A DNA stretch of 58,884 nucleotides from Bacteroidaceae bacterium (GCA_017534705.1 JAFXVU010000098.1:1-58884); one strand, 5' to 3'. Shown: positions 17,101 to 26,377, counted from the first letter of the stretch. Notes: generated by a model from the sequence alone, not told the origin. Made by a program: numbers and translations.

Positions 17101-20100
17101 CGAGGGTCTTCTCACCGATGAGGGTAGAACCATCGTAGAATCTGACGATGGTCTTCATGTCGTCTGTGAGTTCGAAACTATAGACCACTTGATTCAGTCC
17201 TTTGAAATCAATAGCCTGGTCGCTGGTGGCTGTAAGGTCTTGAATTGTGGCTGTGAGACGGCGGTCGGCTGTCAATCCAAGGGTCATATGGTTGAGATAG
17301 TTGCCGTGGGTCAGCAGAGTCATCGCCTTTCCGTTATGATCGGGGTTGAGCATCATATCGAAGGTGAAACTCTTGCCTACGAGGTTACGGTCGGCTTGAC
17401 TGTAAGCAAAACTGTTGCCCGTGAACCTCAAAGCTGTGGAAAGCGCGATGTTGGTGGAGTTGGTGGTACCCAGCACCTCGAAGTTGTTCACCTCGGTGAG
17501 GTAGTTGCCAGCTATCGGCTCGGAGAACGAGATAATGATGTCGTCGCCGATGTCGAGGATGCCGCTCACAGGCTTAGGTGTGCCGAACGGTACAGGTATG
17601 CGCGTGTCTTTCACACCGCTGATCACCTTCGAGTCGGTGGTGATGAAGCCACCGGCATGACGGCAATAAACCACTGCGCGGATATCGTAGTACTGCTCCA
17701 CTGGGTCTTTCTCACCATAGAAGATGGCGTCATCTATGTAACCGTCGTTCTTGATAAGTTTGCGCTCACCTGAAGCGAGTTGCATGAGAGAGTCACTCTT
17801 ATAGTAGGAGCATACATTCACCCAAGACTTGTCGCCCTCGGTGGACAGTTTGTACTGCAGTTCGATATGGTCGAAGCCGCGGGCGTTCACATCAAAGCCG
17901 TTGATGCGAACGGGCATATAGTAGCTTTGCTTGTCCTTGTTGTAAGGAGACTCGGTGTTGAGCACCCATTTGTCGTCGGGAGAGTCGATGTTGATCTTCC
18001 CTGCTGACGGGAGGAAGTGGGCGGAGAGGTTTTGCATCCAGAAACGGTCGGGGTCATCGGGATCCCAGAAACTAAGCGTCAGCTCGTCGTAATCGAAGTC
18101 TGTTCCTGCATATACCTCCACGAGTTTGTCAACTACCTTGTTGGCCTCAAGCATAACGGTAATGCCATCAGGGGTGAGAGGTACACCATCGACATATATC
18201 TTCGCACCCTTGCTGTTCTCGTCGTTGTCGAGACGGCATAACTTGAACACAGGAGAGGTAAAGTTGGGCACCTCGCTCTCATTCGACAGGTGGACAATGA
18301 ACTTGGCTGGCTCGCCGTAAGGAACATTGCTCACTGTGGCCTGCTCGGTCCATATCCGCAGGTTGTCGATAGGAATAGTCTTGGCATCGAGCACCTGACC
18401 AACATTGTAATATTCTGTAAGACGCTCGTCCTCGTAGGGCTTCTTGGTCGCGCCACCGCGGGTGCGGAAGATAAAGTTACTGTAGGACTTGGCGTTGTAA
18501 GGCATGAACGTGGGAAGACCTTCACGAATCTCATTCTTCGTTTCCTCGGAGTATTTGTAGATGACATCCAGGTCGCCGTTCTTGATCTTCTCCTCGTAGT
18601 TGCTCAAATCGACACGAGAACGATAAACATCAACCGTGATATAAGACTGGCGGTCGCATGACAAGGTGAAACCTGTCTTCTTGCTGTTCTCCTCACCCAT
18701 GGTGTTGTTCTGATTGAGTTCAAAAGTGATAATGGGCTTGAAGACCAGTTGCAACTTCTGACCTGCAACACTGAATTCCACCTCGTTCGTCCAAATATTT
18801 TCCTTAGCTTTATCATCTCCACCTTTTTTCTCAGAGACATTCTTGGTCAAAGCACCGAAGAAGTCGTCGCCAAGAATGGTAGCAGGTGTGTTGATGAAAG
18901 GAAGTTTCATGTAGCGTTCTTTCTCCACTCCGAAGGAGAAACTCTCGCCATATTCCACTTTGGCACTGCCGTCAAAACTGAAGGTCTTGACTTTGTCGCT
19001 GGCGCTGACGTTGATTTTCTCCTCCTCATTGACTGCGAGGAAACCAATCCAGGTCACAATCTGGTTGTTCAGGGCGGCGATGGAGTCTGGCCATACTGCG
19101 GTGCTGCTTGAAGGAACAAACTGCACATAGTTGTAATTACCATTCTCATCGGTTTGGGCGTAACCTGGGTCATCGGTTGTCACCTTGCTCACATAAACAG
19201 GGTAGTTGCGCAGGTCGGCCTGGGCTTGGGCCTCTGCGTCGGTGGTACCCTTAGGCAAAATCATCGATTCCCTGATCCGAAGCAACTGAGGAAGGAGCTC
19301 ATTCTCTATATAGCCCTCGGAGTGGGCGAAAGTCGTGCTGACACGGGGAGTTGCCTTGAGCACTTCGTCGCGGATGAGATAAACCTTCTTGCCGTCGGAA
19401 CCAACACCTTCAGCAAGCACCTTCACCGTACCCAGTTTAACTTCAAATTCCTTTCCGCCATGCTGGAAAGTATTCCCTGTGGCGGGAACCAGGAGTTTGT
19501 ACATCGACTCGGGGACAACGCGAACTGCGATGGCATCCTCGATGACGGTCTCGTCGGTCATACCTATATACAGGTCGGCAACTGCACCCACGCTCTTGAT
19601 GCCTGAGGCTGTCTCTATCTTCTGGGTCGTCTCTAATTCGTAAGAGTAGTTCCATCCACCATTATAACCAATGATGAATCCCATGTTGAAGAGCTGGTTG
19701 CTCTCAGAGCTGTTCAGATTGCCGGCTTCGGTTCCAGAACCCTCACCTGCCCAAAGGCCTGTGTAGTAGTCGGAACCCTTTCCTTCCTTCAAGGTGATAT
19801 CGAATCCACCCTCAATCTTCAGGTCGTAATGATAACCGTACTTCAACTTAGAACCAGACTCGATGTAAGCACTGCTCTCGCCACCTGGCGGGTCGCGGAG
19901 AACATCAATCAAGTGCGGAATACCGGATGCTATCACTCTCCTACCCTGTGGCTTGGCCTGAGCGGCCAGAACATAGCCTTTGAGCGGTTTGATGTCGTAG
20001 TAGGTGTCATCATACAGCAGGGTAAATGTCAAGGACTTGAGAGCGTTCTCGCCTTCCTGGGTGAAGGTGAGGTTCTCTGGTGTGAACAAATAGGAGGCTT

Positions 20101-23100
20101 TGCCTTCCTCGTTGAGTTTGACAGAGTCTGTATGCTCTGCGCTAATCAGACCGTTGTGTAAATACACCGTACCGCCACTAAGAAGGACTATGTCGTCGGG
20201 CTGATCTTTCACCACATTATTATAATAGTATTCCTCACGGGCGGAGAGGGTGAGAAGGGTGGGATTGCCTGCCATGAAGACAGGATAGCCAAGACTGTAC
20301 TTGCCATTGTTCCACAACTCCACTTTCGTGTCATTGCCTAAGTTGTCCTGAGCCAGATACTCCTTCAATCCAAAGTAGCCTTCAAGGGTGCCTGTGAACT
20401 GCTCGTAGTTCAGAGTGGCTGGCTTGTGGTAGATGCGGTTGAAGACGATAGTGTCGCCAAGTACATTCCCAGAGAGATCGAGAGTCTCGCCAACCTTGCC
20501 GGCTTCGAACAGCGTGGCATAGCCGTTGCAGTAGATATCGGTCACCTTGTACTTCACTGGATAGAATGGGGCCTGGAACTCGCCTGTCTTGTTGTCGGGA
20601 GACACGATGATGGAGTATCGCTTCGACACGACACGCGTGGTGTCGCTCACACCATGTGCGTATAATGAATCGCGGGAGTGAATGGTCTCGTCACGTTGGT
20701 CGCGGACTATCCATGAGGAGTTGTCGCCCTCGAGTTCCATGACGATGCGGATGCTGTCCCCGAGGTTGTTGACTGAGTAAGAGTGACCCAGGGGTTTGCT
20801 GCCCTGAACAAAACCTCCTACTACACGGCCACGGAGAGTCACACGGGTCAAGTCCCAAAGATAACGATCATAGACGTTGCTCGTGAAGTTGAAGTAAGTG
20901 GAGTCCTCGTCTTCTCGTGCATCATGGTCAATGAGGTAGCCATCGTTATCGAAAACATGACCTTCCTTCACCACCTGCACCCTATGGGGACCTTTGGGGA
21001 TGCTGAGCGAGAACTCACCGGAATTGTTGGTGGTCACGGGCTTGCCCTTGTCGGGACCAGAACTCTTGGTGATGATTTGTCCGTCGATTTTGAACTGAGC
21101 ACCCAAGACGGGAATGCTGGAACCGTCGTACATCACCTTGCCTGTATAAGTGAAGAATTCATTCAAGTAGAAGACAACGTTGTTGTGTAAGTTCTTGTAC
21201 TCAGTGAATTCCACTGACTGGGCGTCGAAGGTACCCTCGTTGCCTTTGCGGGTGACGGTGATATTGTAGGAACCTTTTATCTGATAGATGAGACCGGCGA
21301 TTTCGAAGTAACCATTTTCGTCGGTCACGGCGCGACCTACTACTGCATCCTTGATCTTCGAGGCAGGATCGGCCGTGGCAACTACCTCAGCACCTGAGAT
21401 AGCTGTTCCATCTGACAACCTGACATAACCACGGATCATACCCGTTGAGGCGCAATGGCCTGTGGTTTCTGCATAGGTGAGGTGCTGACCCTCGCAATCC
21501 ACAACCGCCTCCACACGATAATTGTACTCGTGCTGAGGCTGGGGGGTGATGTCGGTGTATTGCGTCTGAAGATAATTGGTCACCAGTGTATCAACCTTGC
21601 CCGTTTCGTCGAGGAGGTCACGACGAAGAACACGGTAGTAGTCAACCAGCTGACTGTTGGTCTTCCACTTCAACAACACACTCGACTGCTGCTCTTCTGC
21701 GGTTATGCCCGTCACCTCTCCATTGAGGTTGAACTCATAGTTGGAGGCATCCCCAAACTCTGTCTTCACTACACCGACGTTGTAGGTATCCTGACGGCTC
21801 CTCAAACCAATGTACAGCGGAGAGTGGTCGCGCTCAATGGTGAGGTAGAACTCATAATCAACGCAAGTGTTGACAAGTTGCTGATTCAACTTCTGAGCTT
21901 TGATCTCATCTTGAGTCACCTCACGCTGATAAGTATGAACAATCTCACCCGAGGAGGCTATCATATTGGCATGAAGCATGACTTTGGCGCGTTCGTCCCA
22001 AATGGCGATGTCGGCTCCAGATTCGTCCAAACTGTTGCTCACAGAAGCTGTGGGAACAACCCTGCCATCGACAACCGACCACTTGTCGCCAAGAAGGAGA
22101 ATGAGGTTATCTGGCGAGGTTGTATTGTCCTTTATGGCTTGTTCGTCAACAGTCAGTCCACCTGCGGCAGCATAGTAACAATTGTTGATTGTGGCTTTGT
22201 TTTCTGTATCATATCCTACCAACACCCTCGAGCGATTATCGTCGATGATATTGAAATTAACGGATGAAGGAGAGAAATACACATTATTAAGCGTCGCTTT
22301 GGCGTAAGTGTGAAGCATTCCCAAGATACCACTGACACAAACTTCTTTGGGATCTTTTCCATTCAATGAACCGTAGAAGGCACAATCACGGATGGTCAGA
22401 TCACAATCACTGTTGGTGCTACCACCAATACCTGCGATTCTTTCATTGAATGTGGTGTATGTGGTGCATGTGACATCCACATCGCTGAGAATGTTGGCCA
22501 GTGTTGTCTTGCCTTCCACAGCTACGGAGAAAATGCTGGCAGGACCTGTACCGGCAGTAGTGATTGTGCCTTTCACATGAAGGTCGTGGATGTAGCATCC
22601 TTTGCCTGTCTGCTCGAACGGGGCACAAGCAGTTGACCTGGAATCGGTGTTCACAAAAGCATAGGTCAGCGTATGGCCATTCCCGTCGAATTCGCCTTCG
22701 TAGGTCACTTTATCTACGATTCCGACATGGTCCTGTGTGGATTCCAAGTTGATGTTATCGGCCATTATGGCATTGAGCTTCGTATTACCACCGTTAACCA
22801 ACTGGCAGAATTTCTGCCAGTCTTTGGCGTTACGGATGATGAAACGTCCTTCTCTGGTATATTCCGTTTCTTTCTCATAGTCCAACGAGGTCATGGCCAA
22901 CACAGCCTTCTCGCCGGAATTTTGCCAGCGCCCGCCAAGTTTGGCGACAAGTTGGTCAGCTGTCATCTGACTGGCATCTATAGTTAATTGTGTCACAGTT
23001 TGTGAACCTAAGAATGTCGTGTAATAAAAATTGGTTATTTTATCACCTCCCTTTTCCCTACGGAAAATGATGCGGCAATCCTGTGTGTTGACATCCAGTG

Positions 23101-25057
23101 ACTTGGGATCGAACAGACAAGATGTGGCAATGACGTCTCCATATTGAATATATCCAATGAAACCACCCCATGCGTAGGTGTTCTTTCCAATAAACTCTCC
23201 GTCGAAAAGACAGTTTGTAATCAAAATCGTCACTGCATGGGTATTCGTCACTGCACCGATTATACCACCGTGGCCACCTGCACCAGAGAGCGTGGAGTTG
23301 ATGCTGACCGATGAACGGCAATTCTCCAAAGTGACAACTTGGTCATAATTCACATCGCTATCCGACACTATACGACCAACGATACCGCCAGCGTATTTGG
23401 CGTTGGTGGTGATACTTCCCGCAGTGTGGAGATTCTTTATTGTAGCATATTTTCCCACGCATGAGAAAGGTGCAATCGGGTGGTTGTCGATGTTCTGATC
23501 ATAGACATTGTCATTGATATCGAACTCATATTTGAAAGTCAGTTTGTGGCCGTTGCCATCGAAATGTCCACGGTAGGGGTTCGTCAATGTACCCACCATA
23601 TCTTGCTTGTCGCCGAGATTGACATCGGCATACATCACGGCTCCCAACGAAGTCTTTCCTTCGTTGACCAGTTGGGCGAATCTGCCCCAGTCTTCCCTGC
23701 TTCGGATAATGAAGTTTCCGTCGAGGTCGTAGGACTTCATCGGAGTGTTTCTGACATCCCACGATATGGTTACGTTGTGCTTGTCGTTGATACCCCAGTC
23801 CTCATCCTTCGTCACTGTCGCGTTGTCAAAGAATGGAAGGAACAACTGCTCTGCAAGGTGGGTCTTCACCGCTCCTACTGAGTAACTCCAACCCCATAGC
23901 GCTGTGCTCGCGCGACGGATGCGGTAGTAGATGGAGTCGGTCTGGTAGGCAGAGAAGAGCATCTCATCTTCGTATGAATACTGAGTGGTATCATTGTCGT
24001 AAGTGACCTGGCCGATGTTCTGCCATTTGCTCTCATTGACATCTGGACCAATACAACGCTGGATCTCCCACAAGTCGCTATACATGATGTCCTTGTATTG
24101 GGGATAATCCACATCCCAGGTCAGCAAGGCTGTACCATTATCACGCAAAGCCACCTTGAAATGCTTGGCTGTGTGCAAGATGGGGATATCTATCGCATCG
24201 GATTTAGACGTGCGGAGTTTCTTTTCCGTATCGAGATAATCCACTTCAATGCGACACTGACGAACAATCTTATCGAAAGGAAGATAGACGAAACCACTCG
24301 ACACAGTGTCAAGAGTCATCGTCTGATTATTACCTTTCTCGTCTTGATACTTCATGGTCACCTTCTTGACCTTGCCCGTGGCGATCATCCAGGGAACCAT
24401 GATGTTACCTGCATTGGCCTTCTCGTAGGCAAGCATAGGAGTCATCAGGTCTGGGAAAACCAGAGGATCCAATTCACTGATCTGAAACTCCTGAGAGGCA
24501 ATTCCATCCACGTTATCTTCGTAACGGGCATTACCATCACGCCTGATACTGAAAGTAACCTTGATCTTCTTGCCACGGTACTCAAGCGGAATAAACCACT
24601 TGACATTCACATTGAAGTACGATTGCCTCGTGTTGGGACGGTAGATGGAAATCGTCCTCTCGCTCTTTTCAACCACCTCGTCACCATAGTCGATGCCACG
24701 GACAATCTGAACTTTACCACCCACACCTGTGGAGAACTCCGCCCTGTTGTACTTGTGATCGTTGTCGATGTCGCTCTCGGCTTTGTAATGGAGCAAGGTC
24801 TTCTTATCTCCATCAACCTCGACATAGACATAACCGTCTTTCACCCAACAGTCTGCGCCATCACAGTCGTAAAGCGCAAGTTTCAAGTTAATAATCTCGG
24901 GCGGATTGTACAAAACTGAGTAGTTCCATGTGTCATCCACGTAAGTCGCCTTCATCGAGGAAGGTAAAACCCACAGGAGGAACAACATCATCCAACCGAA
25001 GAACCACTGTAGAGACGGGGCTTGCCCCGACCCGAAATTCGTTGTTGATTTGTCCAT
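14165..25057 (-). CDS. Giant multidomain secreted surface protein, 3,630 aa
   Basis: First gene of a minus-strand cluster. A hydrophobic segment (about 16-37) acts as signal peptide. Visible in order: two GLUG-like repeats of about 280 residues each beginning 'NFIIRSREDWGRFAQLVNEG' (about 441) and 'RFIIRNAKDWQKFCQLVNGG' (about 732); an FN3-like segment (about 1115-1202); two carboxypeptidase-regulatory-like beta domains ('GYVRLSDGTAISGAEVVA', about 1206-1360); a central region with 'RDPPGGESSAYIESGS' (about 1720); two LamG/concanavalin-like domains (about 2542-2694 and 2756-2909, the second with 'DGIWHHFAMTINRSRNVGNIYID'); two copies of the domain found in the downstream lipoprotein; and sorting tail 'GVYIFNGNKVLVK'. 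No catalytic motif recognised. An adhesin or large surface scaffold is most likely. No frameshift over 10.9 kb. Confidence 0.88.
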   Translation of the reverse strand: MDKSTTNFGSGQAPSLQWFFGWMMLFLLWVLPSSMKATYVDDTWNYSVLYNPPEIINLKLALYDCDGADCWVKDGYVYVEVDGDKKTLLHYKAESDIDNDHKYNRAEFSTGVGGKVQIVRGIDYGDEVVEKSERTISIYRPNTRQSYFNVNVKWFIPLEYRGKKIKVTFSIRRDGNARYEDNVDGIASQEFQISELDPLVFPDLMTPMLAYEKANAGNIMVPWMIATGKVKKVTMKYQDEKGNNQTMTLDTVSSGFVYLPFDKIVRQCRIEVDYLDTEKKLRTSKSDAIDIPILHTAKHFKVALRDNGTALLTWDVDYPQYKDIMYSDLWEIQRCIGPDVNESKWQNIGQVTYDNDTTQYSYEDEMLFSAYQTDSIYYRIRRASTALWGWSYSVGAVKTHLAEQLFLPFFDNATVTKDEDWGINDKHNVTISWDVRNTPMKSYDLDGNFIIRSREDWGRFAQLVNEGKTSLGAVMYADVNLGDKQDMVGTLTNPYRGHFDGNGHKLTFKYEFDINDNVYDQNIDNHPIAPFSCVGKYATIKNLHTAGSITTNAKYAGGIVGRIVSDSDVNYDQVVTLENCRSSVSINSTLSGAGGHGGIIGAVTNTHAVTILITNCLFDGEFIGKNTYAWGGFIGYIQYGDVIATSCLFDPKSLDVNTQDCRIIFRREKGGDKITNFYYTTFLGSQTVTQLTIDASQMTADQLVAKLGGRWQNSGEKAVLAMTSLDYEKETEYTREGRFIIRNAKDWQKFCQLVNGGNTKLNAIMADNINLESTQDHVGIVDKVTYEGEFDGNGHTLTYAFVNTDSRSTACAPFEQTGKGCYIHDLHVKGTITTAGTGPASIFSVAVEGKTTLANILSDVDVTCTTYTTFNERIAGIGGSTNSDCDLTIRDCAFYGSLNGKDPKEVCVSGILGMLHTYAKATLNNVYFSPSSVNFNIIDDNRSRVLVGYDTENKATINNCYYAAAGGLTVDEQAIKDNTTSPDNLILLLGDKWSVVDGRVVPTASVSNSLDESGADIAIWDERAKVMLHANMIASSGEIVHTYQREVTQDEIKAQKLNQQLVNTCVDYEFYLTIERDHSPLYIGLRSRQDTYNVGVVKTEFGDASNYEFNLNGEVTGITAEEQQSSVLLKWKTNSQLVDYYRVLRRDLLDETGKVDTLVTNYLQTQYTDITPQPQHEYNYRVEAVVDCEGQHLTYAETTGHCASTGMIRGYVRLSDGTAISGAEVVATADPASKIKDAVVGRAVTDENGYFEIAGLIYQIKGSYNITVTRKGNEGTFDAQSVEFTEYKNLHNNVVFYLNEFFTYTGKVMYDGSSIPVLGAQFKIDGQIITKSSGPDKGKPVTTNNSGEFSLSIPKGPHRVQVVKEGHVFDNDGYLIDHDAREDEDSTYFNFTSNVYDRYLWDLTRVTLRGRVVGGFVQGSKPLGHSYSVNNLGDSIRIVMELEGDNSSWIVRDQRDETIHSRDSLYAHGVSDTTRVVSKRYSIIVSPDNKTGEFQAPFYPVKYKVTDIYCNGYATLFEAGKVGETLDLSGNVLGDTIVFNRIYHKPATLNYEQFTGTLEGYFGLKEYLAQDNLGNDTKVELWNNGKYSLGYPVFMAGNPTLLTLSAREEYYYNNVVKDQPDDIVLLSGGTVYLHNGLISAEHTDSVKLNEEGKASYLFTPENLTFTQEGENALKSLTFTLLYDDTYYDIKPLKGYVLAAQAKPQGRRVIASGIPHLIDVLRDPPGGESSAYIESGSKLKYGYHYDLKIEGGFDITLKEGKGSDYYTGLWAGEGSGTEAGNLNSSESNQLFNMGFIIGYNGGWNYSYELETTQKIETASGIKSVGAVADLYIGMTDETVIEDAIAVRVVPESMYKLLVPATGNTFQHGGKEFEVKLGTVKVLAEGVGSDGKKVYLIRDEVLKATPRVSTTFAHSEGYIENELLPQLLRIRESMILPKGTTDAEAQAQADLRNYPVYVSKVTTDDPGYAQTDENGNYNYVQFVPSSSTAVWPDSIAALNNQIVTWIGFLAVNEEEKINVSASDKVKTFSFDGSAKVEYGESFSFGVEKERYMKLPFINTPATILGDDFFGALTKNVSEKKGGDDKAKENIWTNEVEFSVAGQKLQLVFKPIITFELNQNNTMGEENSKKTGFTLSCDRQSYITVDVYRSRVDLSNYEEKIKNGDLDVIYKYSEETKNEIREGLPTFMPYNAKSYSNFIFRTRGGATKKPYEDERLTEYYNVGQVLDAKTIPIDNLRIWTEQATVSNVPYGEPAKFIVHLSNESEVPNFTSPVFKLCRLDNDENSKGAKIYVDGVPLTPDGITVMLEANKVVDKLVEVYAGTDFDYDELTLSFWDPDDPDRFWMQNLSAHFLPSAGKINIDSPDDKWVLNTESPYNKDKQSYYMPVRINGFDVNARGFDHIELQYKLSTEGDKSWVNVCSYYKSDSLMQLASGERKLIKNDGYIDDAIFYGEKDPVEQYYDIRAVVYCRHAGGFITTDSKVISGVKDTRIPVPFGTPKPVSGILDIGDDIIISFSEPIAGNYLTEVNNFEVLGTTNSTNIALSTALRFTGNSFAYSQADRNLVGKSFTFDMMLNPDHNGKAMTLLTHGNYLNHMTLGLTADRRLTATIQDLTATSDQAIDFKGLNQVVYSFELTDDMKTIVRFYDGSTLIGEKTLDCVYQGYGNIFLGGSIFDYIDEHGNKADDAPEDYQGTMLEMRLWNTALSEAFISKYSQKVLTGYELHLIDNYALNEGTGIYSYDKAVGGNDMILVGTSWVVPGGISLKLDGEKGAKLASKFFNRQDFEDYTLMFWFNTADYNGTLMSNGLGQDEPNNGNHFNIGLKDGELFFRSAGKEYFTGTSVCDGIWHHFAMTINRSRNVGNIYIDQTLKTTFPTEGLGGISGEDLAVGATYTDMKTVTAPLSGNIDEIAMYEMVLPPSLIDTYAKSTPSGTEMGTLVYLPFSSSTVLKDNHIQLVPSGISLRRYKEGQSISETRRDTIVDQSIAYALGDKENYARMREKTNLEHLEFSYVVDNQDLLLNLDVPDAEIEKTNVYITVKDVADLNGNLTASPVLLNLYVYRNPLRWDVKRLNITTHYGNETTVEVKLKNLGGKKQNYTMEGLPIWITASKSAGVIDALDEESIMLTISPYINIGDYDEKIYVKGENGMSEPLPIKITVRGDEPQWVVSDALKERNISMNMVARVYLDEHLTSDPADILAVFGEGHQLLGVTHIDVDQTANANEALAFVTIYNMEDKPVPLSFEFFNASTGKIHELEPDVKIYPDGIKFKANTILGTSANPVMLYEDYDEVQTLHMKKGWNWLSFYVMPEKQTVSDLLYDAAEWLVGDGFEVITSKGKPYQYSYKSKKSSDPNRDIYFWDHGSDSISIDPTLMYRFYSVNDKTAYLSGTQWIAGIKVKHGWNRVGFMSSINLPLSVALSDYTDFASDGDIIKSQDEFAVLNVIGENRIWKGTLKYLNTGCGYMIKRNATDERTFYYPFYGSLSRYSGTTTPTRAAATPPLFSNNTASNMNVIAVTEGVELQEGDRLVAYHGADICGIAEADEDGLFFLTVGEAENSAAEDVQFTIERDGETVAITPKTMKYTADALHGSINEPTVIRFIEAGRFADGEWYTIQGIRLPARPTEKGVYIFNGNKVLVK

Positions 25058-25209
25058 AATGTTAATGTATTAATTGTTTATTGATAATTATTCAATCGAA
25101 TGAGTGCATCCAATCCAGAATCAAGGCGTCAAAAGTACTTAATTAAAAATAGGACTTTGAACATTTATGGTTGATAGAGTATTTTGATAGAGTATTCGAA
25201 CTAACTTTC

Positions 25210-25244
25210 TTAACTCTTAATTCTTAACTCTTAATTCTTAACTC
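25210..25244. repeat. 7-nt tandem array (ttaactc/ttaattc, five copies)
   Basis: Five exact 7-mers alternate ttaactc and ttaattc. The array ends six bases before the stop codon of the DUF4468-like gene (3' side), upstream of the giant gene. Confidence 0.9.
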
Positions 25245-25249
25245 AAAAA

Positions 25250-25984
25250 TCACCAGTCATCATCGTCGTTGCCTACAAGACCGTTCTTCACGGCCTCCTC
25301 CACTTTGTCTATGATGGCGTTGGAGTACGCATGGGTCATCACAAGAGCCTTGGCACAGGTACGTTTCTGAGGGTCTTTCTCTACAAACGGATAGTGTTTG
25401 GCTATTTCCCACTGCTCATCATAAAGATTAGCGTTGGTCTTGTCGTCCTCCTTTCGTTTGGAGTCGCCAGCCGTCTTCTTACCATTATCGGTGGGGCTGA
25501 GCCATCCGCCAGAGATATCCGCCAGCACATCGTAGCTCTGAACGGTGTAGGTGACGCGTATTCTCCCGTCCTTGATGTCAAGACGGATAACAGGCGTGAT
25601 ATTGACAGAGTATTTGTTGATAGTGCCGGTATGTTCAACGATGTTCTTAATGGTGGATGAGACGATGATGCAACCCGCTTCCTTGTCGTTGAGCGTGATG
25701 GCCTGCTTGTCCTTGAAAGTGGCGGTCACCCAATAGTTGAGCGCAACATAAAGCTGTTGCTTGCTCTTGCCCGGCACCTCGATGACCTGCTGGTAAGTCA
25801 GGCTCTGGTTCTTGTCGAGCGTCAAGCCACTGGCGAGATTGGCGGCTGCATCGAGCCACTTCTCACCATACTTCTCCTTCGCATATTTCTCAAGGTCGGC
25901 AGCCTTCATCACCTGGGCTTGCAAACTAACCGAATAGCCTAATGACATTATGGCCGCGATGAACAAAAATATTCTCTTCATCAT
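25250..25984 (-). CDS. DUF4468-like secreted protein, TBP-like fold
   Basis: 244 residues. Signal peptide about 1-23 ('YSVSLQAQ'). Residues about 60-160 match the pattern of the DUF4468 'TBP-like fold' domain of Bacteroidetes as I remember it: 'YQQVIEVPGKSKQQLYVALNYWVTATF', then 'VSSTIKNIVEH' and 'IRLDIKDGRIRVTYTVQSY'. Function of the family is unknown; members are periplasmic or outer-membrane associated. An ATG one codon downstream (25981) is equally possible. It lies upstream of the giant gene on the same strand with a 190-bp gap, so co-transcription is uncertain. Confidence 0.75.
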   Translation of the reverse strand: MMKRIFLFIAAIMSLGYSVSLQAQVMKAADLEKYAKEKYGEKWLDAAANLASGLTLDKNQSLTYQQVIEVPGKSKQQLYVALNYWVTATFKDKQAITLNDKEAGCIIVSSTIKNIVEHTGTINKYSVNITPVIRLDIKDGRIRVTYTVQSYDVLADISGGWLSPTDNGKKTAGDSKRKEDDKTNANLYDEQWEIAKHYPFVEKDPQKRTCAKALVMTHAYSNAIIDKVEEAVKNGLVGNDDDDW

Positions 25985-26059
25985 ATCAATTACATTCTTT
26001 ATTCAAAAATCTCAATATCACACATCTGTGACAATGATATACAACATCCTTATAAAATA

Positions 26060-26067
26060 CAAATTTA
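26060..26067 (-). promoter_or_regulatory. -7 promoter element for the DUF4468-like gene
   Basis: The minus strand reads TAAATTTG, a full match to TAnnTTTG, about 76 bases before the start codon. Confidence 0.5.
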
Positions 26068-26221
26068 AACACATTTTCCGAAACAAACACAACTTTTCTG
26101 ATTTTTTTCGTTTTTATCTTATATATTTTTTACCTGTTAGCACATAACTTTAACACATCATGTCCATTGCTCCAAAATGCAAGCGTGAGCATTTTAGGCA
26201 AAGCCTATGGTCAAAAATGCG

Positions 26222-26269
26222 ATTGAGCTCGGCATAGTGCAAACTCGTTTGCACTATGCCGAGCTCAAT
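26222..26269. repeat. Perfect 22-bp inverted repeat with 4-nt loop
   Basis: Arms 26222-26243 and 26248-26269 are exact reverse complements around ctcg and contain GAGCTC. The right arm runs directly into the 14-nt tandem array. No T-run follows, and there is no gene close enough upstream to need a terminator here. Confidence 0.92.
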
Positions 26270-26377
26270 GGTCAATACTCAATGGTCAATGCTCAATGGT
26301 CAATGCTCAATGGTCAATGCTCAATGGTCAATGCTCAATGGTCAATGTTCAATGGTCAATGCTCAATGGTCAATGTT
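26266..26377. repeat. 14-nt tandem array, eight units (caatggt + caatgct)
   Basis: Eight consecutive 14-nt units, each a caatggt 7-mer followed by caatact, caatgct or caatgtt. The 7-mers match those in the CotH coding repeat at 2535-2590, 24 kb away. Confidence 0.95.

Noticed and set aside
26266..26377. CRISPR array
   Set aside because: The 14-nt units are directly adjacent without spacers and there are no cas genes.
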